DNA of 64,000 nucleotides from Bidens hawaiensis. Its lineage: Eukaryota > Streptophyta > Magnoliopsida > Asterales > Asteraceae. The stretch lies in the NCBI GenBank assembly GCA_021521415.1, contig JAIQDT010004244.1, positions 114,687-178,686 of the forward strand, given 5' to 3'. The position numbers and the translations under genes were made by a program. The notes below the pieces were generated by a model that had not been told where the DNA came from, did not search any database, and saw nothing but the letters and a program-made list of their open reading frames with translations. Positions within the stretch are counted from its first letter, which is position 1; each line of letters opens with the position of its first letter. Positions 57,245 through 64,000 of the stretch are shown piece after piece.

Positions 57245-58164
57245 TGAAGAAACACTAAGTGACCCCGGGCAGATTATAGGTAATCTGGGGGCTAAGTAAT
57301 GTTTCCCACGAAGGTTAGGTCCAGCAGAGTAAGTTGTACTTCAGGGAACCTGCAAAACAGACACCGTAAGCTCGTCACTGAGAAGGGGGGGGTTCCTCCT
57401 TGTGACCACCCTCCGGCGTGAGAATCAGTCTATATTGCTCTTTGAATATAAAAGTATGTGAATACTATTAGAGCAGTTATCAAGTAAGTTATACGAGATA
57501 GTAGATGATGAAATGATAATACCATTTGCTGTCTTTTATAGCCGAAGGTGGGTTTCCAAGGGGTTTAGCCGGCCCAACACGCTACCAACTGTAACCTATG
57601 CACGTGCCCTACCTGTGAGTGGTGGATAGGTAGCGGCTGACACAGAGCAGGCGTGCCGTGCACTCTTCGTCTTCTACCAACTGCAGGCTAGGCACGTGGT
57701 CTGGCAGGAGTTGGTGGGCAGGCGGCGGCTATTGGTCACAGTGCTGTGGCGTGCTGTCTGCCACGCTGCTGTCAGTGAGCTGTCGCATTCTTGGTCAGAT
57801 CTTTTGTCTTTACCTCGTCAGGTATCACGCAAAAGATCCTCCATCATACGGACTGGCCCATTTTGGCGGGAGTTTTCCCCCTCCCGCCTTTGCTCATTCT
57901 TTCAGGTGACACTAAGTGTTAAGCCTTATGCGTGTAGCTATGCTGTGCGGGTAGCCTTCCCTGATGGCTTGTATCCGCAACTGCGGGAACAGGCGGGTTA
58001 CTTTACCATTGGGAGGCTTTTCCCTGCGTATGCAGCTTGCATACTGCGCATAGGCTTCTCTGAGCATGGTGGGTCCTGCGGGAGTAGATGGTCTTTGCGC
58101 AGGCATCCCTGTTCAAGGTGAGTCATGCGGGACCAACTGAGCCCTGCTGGGACCTACCTCTTCA
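57245..58164 (-). repeat. Element C 5' LTR (right copy)
   Basis: 920 bp, identical by reading to 45934-46853. The TATAAAA promoter box on the - strand is at plus 57534-57540. Confidence 0.95.
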
Positions 58165-58169
58165 CTTAG

Positions 58170-58980
58170 GAAAAAATTTTACACCACTCGACCCATTTTA
58201 AAAGGCAATTTTACCCCTATATTTAACCCATAAGAAACTTAAGCATTTTATGTCATTAGTTGATTATTGCTTTTAGCGTTTGTCAACGATTGCTTTCATC
58301 ATTCTCCCATTTATAAATCAAACAATATGATAAGTATAATAAATGCAAAACACAAATAACCATAAATTAATGTTGTATGAGAGTTAACAAACATAGAATT
58401 AATATAACTTTATGTTATTAGAACGACGACTATTTTTGTGTGTTAGGCCATCGTATCCTATAATTTTGAGAGCTCTGTTGTCTCACTATGTTGCCTCACT
58501 ATGGCCAGGCTATATTATCTTAACTGGACTCACACTGGCTTCATAGCTTGTCTTGGACGTTCCCCCGAGAAACTATACCGCCGGCAGCTACTTGACAGTC
58601 ATTGTGACACCACAAGAGCATTATTCTTTGACGTAACACAAGGTAAGACTAAAACCCACCTGGGTGGGCTTGAGATTCAAACTGACAACCTCGCAAGGCC
58701 TAGCTCAAATATTTCATTGTCAATATCCACCAAAAATGATAGAAGTGCATATCGAACTTGAGTCTCCATTGAATATTATTATCAGATTTTTTTTATAATG
58801 GAAACAAAATATATAAAATATTATTAAATAAAAAACTTGAAAATATCTTTTACTGCCAAGATCCTCTAAACATCCTTGCCAGATCATTTTCCGATTTATT
58901 TTCTTTTGACAAGTAATACCCATCGGGTTTTAATAGCCAATAAACATGTGTGCTTGCCTGAAGATCGTGACCAACAATTT
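58170..58980. other. AT-rich DNA, no gene seen
   Basis: Frame 58501-58761 has no recognisable domain. No terminal repeats found. Confidence 0.5.
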
Positions 58981-58999
58981 TTCCTATTTTAATGTCAAA

Positions 59000-59535
59000 G
59001 ACATGAAAATGCGCAGCTCCGATGCACCAAAACGCCGATGGAAGTGGAGTCCCCGTCCCGGGGACGCGCCTGGGACGGAAACGCCGCCGAAACGTTTCCC
59101 GGCCGTTTCCGTAAAAAGGGGACGGGAGGTAATACGATTTCGGGATTTGGGGACGGTATGTTCAGAGTTTCCAAAACGTTTCGTTTTAAGATCTAGGGTT
59201 TTTTTTATTAAACTGTTCAACTTCCAAAGATAATATTATAAATATTAAAGTTTGACGGCAGGAAACTTAAAACCCTTTCATTCTTTTTTATCAACTGTGA
59301 CTTCCTTGTCGCAAAGAATATTATATCATCTTTATTCTTCACGTTGATGTTTTATTTGTTTTGGATATTGCACTTTATATAATATAAATCTACTTTGGAC
59401 TTTTTTTTAATATATTTGTAATTTTTTATATTTTTATTTGCCGTACCCGTATTTTGAATTTTTAATATTTTGCCGTTTCCCGTACCCGTAACGTCCCCGT
59501 ATCCTGATCCCGTACTCGTTCCCGGGCTACATAGG
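59000..59535. mobile_element. Possible MITE with CGTTTCC/CCCGTACCCG words
   Basis: GC-rich ends with GTCCCCGTCCCGGGGACG and GAAACGTTTCCCGGCCG at left and CCCGTACCCGTAACGTCCCCG at right, around an AT-rich core. The right end CTACATAGG resembles hAT-type MITE ends, but the left partner is imperfect and no TSD was resolved. Confidence 0.4.
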
Positions 59536-59554
59536 TTAGTAGTACAGGGTGTGA

Positions 59555-60015
59555 AAGAAACCGAAAAATCAATCCGAAACCGAGAAAACAGGAAAAAACC
59601 GAACTGAAACAAAAAACGACGGTTTGGTTTTATATTTTTGTAAAAACCAAACCAACGGTTAGGTTTTGGTTTTGCATGTGATAAAAACCGAACAAATCGA
59701 ACCGAATTTCTAGATTTTTGTTTTCTTGTCTTTTATTTTAAATTAAGTAATTTATAAGAATTTAATAAATATGTAACTTAAATACTTTTGGCCAAATGTA
59801 TAATAGTGTATTAGTTAACAATTAACACAATTATTTATACCTAAGTTCATTATTTTCGGAACATTCTTTTCGAACTAAATTTTCAAGCTCAAATGGCAAA
59901 AACCGAAACCGATCCGAAATCAAAACAAAAACCGAAACCGAACGGTTTCAAAAATCTAAAACCAAAGCTTTGGTTTTTGGTTTGGTTTCAACCTAAAACC
60001 GTACCACAAACACCA
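59555..60015. repeat. AACCGAA/GGTTTGGTTT-rich inverted-repeat region
   Basis: Both ends are dense in ACCGAAACCG words and their complements (CGGTTTGGTTTT), with an AT-rich centre. It is probably a non-autonomous DNA transposon, but exact ends are unclear. Confidence 0.5.
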
Positions 60016-60102
60016 TTAGTTATTACATATTAATTAATAAATTACATTTTCTTGACTTTTTGATATAATATTATTGCTAATGAAATATTTGTGTAAACTA
60101 AG

Positions 60103-60322
60103 GATTGGGGAGTTATACTAAGACTTGCGTTCCAAAGTATCGGGGTGGTCTATGGGGACCTCGGGACATCACCATTGTACGTGTTCTCAAGCACCTTTAC
60201 TAATGGGATCAAACACCAAGATGACATCTTGGGTGTTTTGTCTTTGATCTTCTACACCATCACACTAATTTCGGTTATTAAGTTTGTGACAATTGTTATG
60301 CATGCCAATGATAAAGGTGACG
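60103..60322 (+). pseudogene. Orphan exon of a HAK/KUP/KT potassium transporter
   Basis: The frame reads [20 protein letters not shown] then [38 protein letters not shown]: the first transmembrane segments of plant KUP/HAK K+ carriers, with the diagnostic [13 protein letters not shown] motif. An AG at 60101-60102 and a GT at 60323-60324 bound it, and the GDG phase-1 end is where these genes commonly have an intron. No stop inside the exon. The following GTFALYSL exon and all others are absent within several kb, so it is a captured or left-over exon. Confidence 0.85.
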
Positions 60323-61139
60323 GTAGGCATTTATTCTTGATTAATTCTGGTGTTTTTGTTGATGGTATCAAATTAGCACTTATTTGAATTGAAAATCGTG
60401 CAATTAATTTTGTGTTATTGTTGATAATATCAAATTAGCACTTAATGCTCTTTAATATTTACCTATGAATTTAGAAAACATCTCAAAGCATTCATTAAAT
60501 AATATCTAAGCATTTAAAGCTCTTTAACCACTATTTGGTTATTAAGTATTGCTAGTTAATACAAATTTATATTTTGTTTAACGAGTATTAGTACACAATT
60601 ATATGTATGTATGCAGAATTTGAGTTTTAAAATAAATAATTAGGCGTCATATTAAAGCCTACTAAGACGGTTTGTTGTGTGGACTAATAAGGCATTAAAT
60701 AGGGTTTTCATTCAATTTTTTAATATATATTTAACCGGCATCATCACCATTCAATCCTTTAATCCATCAATATCAAAATCATATAAACACAAATTATAAT
60801 AAAATATACCAGACAAAGAACAATTTTATAAATAGCTTAAAAAGCTAAATCATCCATATTGACCTATTGGTCTAAAGAATTCACTAACATACAAAAATTA
60901 TCCAAACATTCACTTTAACCCAAATACAAACAACCATCCAAAAACCTTCTATAACTTCGTACAGCCTCCTTTATCCACCACAATAGACACAAGCTCTGAG
61001 GTTAACTAGAATCCTTTTGCCACTTATCAATACACATTAAAAAATTCTCAATTAGCTACCATTAAGCATTAAAATAAAGCAAAATCCACCTCTAGAATCA
61101 TGGAGGAAATTTAAACTAGAATCAACATTAATACCTTTA
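60323..61139. other. AT-rich DNA, no further transporter exon found
   Basis: A short direct repeat of TATCAAATTAGCACTTA occurs at 60365 and 60428. No other supported feature. Confidence 0.5.
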
Positions 61140-61814
61140 GGGCGCGTTCATTTTACAGAATTCATAGGAATTAAAAGGAATTGGAAATAAAATCCAATGA
61201 CATGACATGTTCGTTTCGTTGGAATTGGAATCTTAATTTCCTTTTGGTGCCTTCTGTTGTCAAGGAATTGGAATATGAATTCAATTCCTTTAAATCAAGA
61301 GATTCTAAATCCTTCCAAAATGTGGAGGATTTCAAGTAAATTCGTTGGCATCTTTTCTCGAGGTTTTTTTTTTACGAGAACAACGAATAAAACATTTTAG
61401 TTTTATTTTTTTTTTGTTTTCGATATATATTTTGAGTTATGAATTTTTTATTATTATTTTTGAATATTTTTTGAGGGGTTTTTATTTTTTATTATTATTT
61501 TTGAATATCTTTTTGAGGGGTTTTTAAACCCCTCAAAAAATATTCAAAAGTAATAATAAAAAATTCATAACTCAAAACATAAATCGAAAACAAAAAAAAT
61601 GAAAAACTAAAATGTTTTATTCGTTGTTCTCATTAAAAAAAACCGATTCCAATTCATTTGTCAAACGAACACATCAAGAATGTAATGGGATTTCAAATCC
61701 TTCAAATTCCAATTCCTATGGGAATGTTTAGATTCCAAATCCGATTCCTTCAAATTCCAAATCCTATACAAATTCCAATTCCATTCCATTCCATTCCGTG
61801 AAACGAACGCGCCA
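61140..61814. mobile_element. Palindromic MITE, PIF/Harbinger-like
   Basis: Ends GGGCGCGTTCATTTTAC and GTGAAACGAACGCGCCA are inverted repeats, flanked by TTA on both sides (61137-61139 and 61815-61817), as expected for PIF/Harbinger. The interior is a long inverted repeat: 61364-61525 pairs with 61527-61645 (GAGGGGTTTTTA and its complement at the centre). Rich in GGAATT/AATTCC words. Confidence 0.82.
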
Positions 61815-62264
61815 TTAGGTGTTTGTAAGGCCCCGAACCCAGTAGCCCTACTTTAGCGTCGGATTTACTCATAAACACAGTCCTTCAAAATCAGAGTTTA
61901 TTAAAACTTTTCGCGGAATATAAAACATCAATCATTTGTTACAAAACATTAAATCTTTTCTTTGATACCATAACACAAAACTTTATATTTAAAACATCTT
62001 TACTTCTTTCTTCAGATGCCAGCCGTTCAATCCATGCCGTGGGTCATCCTCATGCTAACTCTATAATCAGCTCACCTGCGTGCATACTAAAAGTCAGCTA
62101 CGCTGAGTGAGTTCTAGTTAATCAGGCAACATACAATCTATTCCCATATATTACTTCCCGTATCCGAAGACACATACTACTACCTTAACCTTGTATAAAT
62201 ATCCATAGGAGGATCGTCACGTAATATCTATTAAAAGAACCATTACCATTACCCTACCATATAT

Positions 62265-62510
62265 AATTTCCATAGGAGGAACACTATACTATCCATAGAA
62301 GGAACACTTTACTATCCATAAAAGGAACACTATACCTTCCATAAAAGGAACACTATACTATCCATAGAAGGAACACTTTACTATCCATAAAAGGAACACT
62401 ATACCTTCCATAAAAGGAACACTATACTATCCATAGAAGGAACACTATACCTTCCATAAAAGGAACACTATACCTTCCATAAAAGGAACACTATACTTTA
62501 TTATTTAATA
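62265..62510. repeat. Minisatellite inside chromovirus LTR
   Basis: About eleven copies of a 21-22-bp unit TATCCATAGAAGGAACACT or TTCCATAAAAGGAACACTA in alternating variants. Confidence 0.93.
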
Positions 62511-62539
62511 TCCATGTAAGGAGCTAGTCACTTCCCTTG

Positions 62540-62905
62540 ACGATACGTGCAATATCCGAAGATCGTTCACGTACCGTCAAGCAATCAATCGTATCGATCA
62601 CATATACCATACACGGCATACACATAAAATTATATCCTTTCGTTCATACTTTCTTACTTTCTTTTGTATTATCTTACTTTCATATCTTATGTTATAAAGA
62701 GCATTACGCCCTACATTCCTCTAGTATTACTAGGGCTCGGAACCCTCTTCGTAACCATACAACCATACATTATCATTTCTTTCTTCTATTATCACTACCA
62801 TGCTCATATACATAACATACATAACATTCTTACCTATACCTCGCGTTACAACCTGACAGTACGTGCAATATCCGAAGATCGTTCACGTACCATCAAGCAA
62901 CCATT
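62540..62905. repeat. Direct repeat of about 40 bp inside chromovirus LTR
   Basis: GTGCAATATCCGAAGATCGT then TCACGTACC occurs at about 62548 and 62863. Confidence 0.88.
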
Positions 62906-63159
62906 CTTACATAACACATATATCACATAGGGCATACACTTATCACTTAGGATAAATGTATTAACAACACATCAAGTATGCACACAGCCCCGAAAACATA
63001 ACAAGGAATGGGGCTAGAAACTCACCTGAATTCTGCTTCTTTTTCTGATAGCTGTAAATCCCTTCTCTATCTGAGCTCGGCTGACTGTACAAGTTACACG
63101 TATCAAACAACTATCACTACTCATATCATCTTTCCAGTCTTAACTACTACCCACAACGA

Positions 63160-63250
63160 ACGGGGGTCCGGGGGCAGCGCCCCTGGCAGCGGGGTCTAGG
63201 GGCGGCAGCCCCTAGCAGGGTCCAAAGGGCAGAGCCCCTGGCTGGGGTCG
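63160..63250. repeat. GC-rich repeat inside chromovirus LTR
   Basis: Three to four copies of GGGGGCAGCGCCCCTGG-type palindromic units with GGGGTC linkers. Confidence 0.85.
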
Positions 63251-63694
63251 AGCTGCCAGGTCAGCTTGGAAAAATTTTATTTACATTAACTGTCTTAACA
63301 CATTTTCCATTAGGTTTTTAATTTATTTTCTAAGCGAACTTAACTTTTCAGCGAAGTTGCCATCAGGCGAACTTAGCTTGCAGGCGAAGTTCATCGCGTT
63401 GAAGGCGAAGTTGCCCAGATGAAGGCGAAGTTACCCAGACAGCCGCTGTTCGGTTTCTTTTCAGCATTTTGAGCGATTTTAACACCCTTGCTATGGTTCA
63501 ATATCACCCACTACGCTTCCCGACCATTTTTGATCGCTTATACACTAAAAAGCTTGGATCTTTAAACCTTAAAGGTCAATAATCATTCCTTTTTGAGCTT
63601 GTTTGGAGCTCGTTTACTTGCTTATCACCACTAATCGCTCTCTCTTTCACTCGGGTCTGCCGGATCTGCCCGGATCTGCCTTCGGTCCGGCGGC

Positions 63695-63724
63695 GGTATG
63701 TGTGTGGTGTGTGTGTGTGTGTGT
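63695..63724. repeat. (GT)n microsatellite
   Basis: TGTGTGTGG followed by an uninterrupted GT run of about eight units. Confidence 0.9.
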
Positions 63725-63965
63725 TAGGGAGTTTGGTGAAAATGAAGATATTTTGGGATTTTGGGGGGTATTTATATCCCCGAAATCCCATTCTCATTTA
63801 ACCCATCTCAATTAATCCAAATCCATAACCAACGTCCATTACCGGACACTAGCCCGACCCATACCAACTCCTATTCTTTTATTTATTTCCTGATAACCCG
63901 AGTAAACTTTCCCTCTATTATTAAGTAATATAATTAATATTATCTTGAAATTTCGGGATGTTACA

Positions 63966-64000
63966 AGTCTTCCCTCCTTAAAGAGGTTTCGTCCCCGAAA
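63966..64000 (-). other. Internal 3' end of the chromovirus (PPT and upstream)
   Basis: On the - strand CGGGGACGAAACCTCTTTAA then GGAGGGAAGACT. The purine tract abuts the LTR. The pol coding region would lie beyond the window. Confidence 0.75.

Larger units (their letters stand above)
45934..58164 (-). mobile_element. Element C: intact, very young Tat-type Ty3/gypsy retrotransposon
   Basis: 12,231 bp. LTRs 45934-46853 and 57245-58164 are both 920 bp and read identical, ends TGAAGA...TCTTCA are perfect inverted repeats, and the TSD is CTTAG. The - strand carries a PBS, one uninterrupted gag-pol frame, tandem repeats, the antisense gene and a PPT. Base composition is richer in GC than the flanks. 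Nothing visible prevents it from being autonomous. Confidence 0.96.
61824..63965 (-). mobile_element. 3' LTR of a Tekay/Del-like chromovirus, element continues beyond window
   Basis: 2142 bp. On the - strand it starts TGTAACATCCCGAAATTTC and ends GGGGCCTTACA. The adjoining - strand sequence at 63966-64000 reads TTTCGGGGACGAAACCTC then TTTAAGGAGGGAAGACT, the hallmark internal 3' end (end of integrase region and PPT) of Tekay-like elements. Expected TSD GTGTT at 61819-61823 cannot be confirmed. Confidence 0.85.

Noticed and set aside
58501..58761. 86-codon frame beginning MARLYYLNW
   Set aside because: No recognisable family, no splice or promoter context.
62265..62510. CRISPR-like regular repeats
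   Set aside because: Units are contiguous 21-22-bp minisatellite copies without unique spacers, in a plant LTR.

Overview
The window is plant nuclear DNA and almost entirely transposable-element sequence. The evidence is plant-type LTR retrotransposons (Ty3/gypsy Tat, Athila and Tekay-like chromovirus; Ty1/copia), LINE and MITE fragments, short GT-AG introns of 59-73 nt, and broken pieces of plant genes (ATL RING-H2, FZO-like GTPase, HAK/KUP K+ transporter). A eudicot is likely; the family cannot be fixed from sequence alone. I see no complete host gene, rRNA or tRNA gene.

Layout. 1-1277 is AT-rich DNA ending in a (TA)n microsatellite. 1278-26615 is one old Tat-type Ty3/gypsy element (here 'A', + strand, TSD ATATA). 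Three later insertions interrupt it: a complete sister element 'B' (2075-11842, - strand, TSD CCAGG), an Athila-type solo LTR (12473-14083, TSD AATAT) and a Tekay-like solo LTR (19903-23630, TSD ACTTT). Without them A is about 10.2 kb. 26616-32898 is AT-rich with MITEs, hairpins and LINE remnants. 32899-36092 is a second Tekay-like solo LTR (TSD GGTCG). 37474-42229 is a decayed copia element (- strand) inserted into an ATL-type RING-H2 gene remnant. 42853-43766 is a truncated A-family copy. 44491-44776 is an orphan last exon resembling FZL.

45934-58164 is element 'C' (12.2 kb, - strand, TSD CTTAG), the youngest and best-preserved element: its two 920-bp LTRs read identical, its gag-pol is one open frame of 1788 codons with intact catalytic residues, and it carries a five-exon gene on the opposite strand. 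58170-61139 holds repeats and an orphan HAK/KUP exon. 61140-61814 is a palindromic MITE. 61824-63965 is the LTR of another chromovirus whose body runs off the window.

How it fits together. A, B and C share one plan: LTR, PBS, gag-PR-RT-RNaseH-INT, a spacer with short tandem repeats, then a gene read in the opposite direction to gag-pol, then PPT and LTR. That antisense gene combines a domain resembling the 'putative gypsy type transposon' family (Pfam Transposase_28) with a long coiled coil. It is damaged in A and B. In C it is open across five exons with matching splice phases (903 aa) and has a TATA box about 120 nt before its ATG. This intact antisense spliced gene in a very young element is the most interesting object here.
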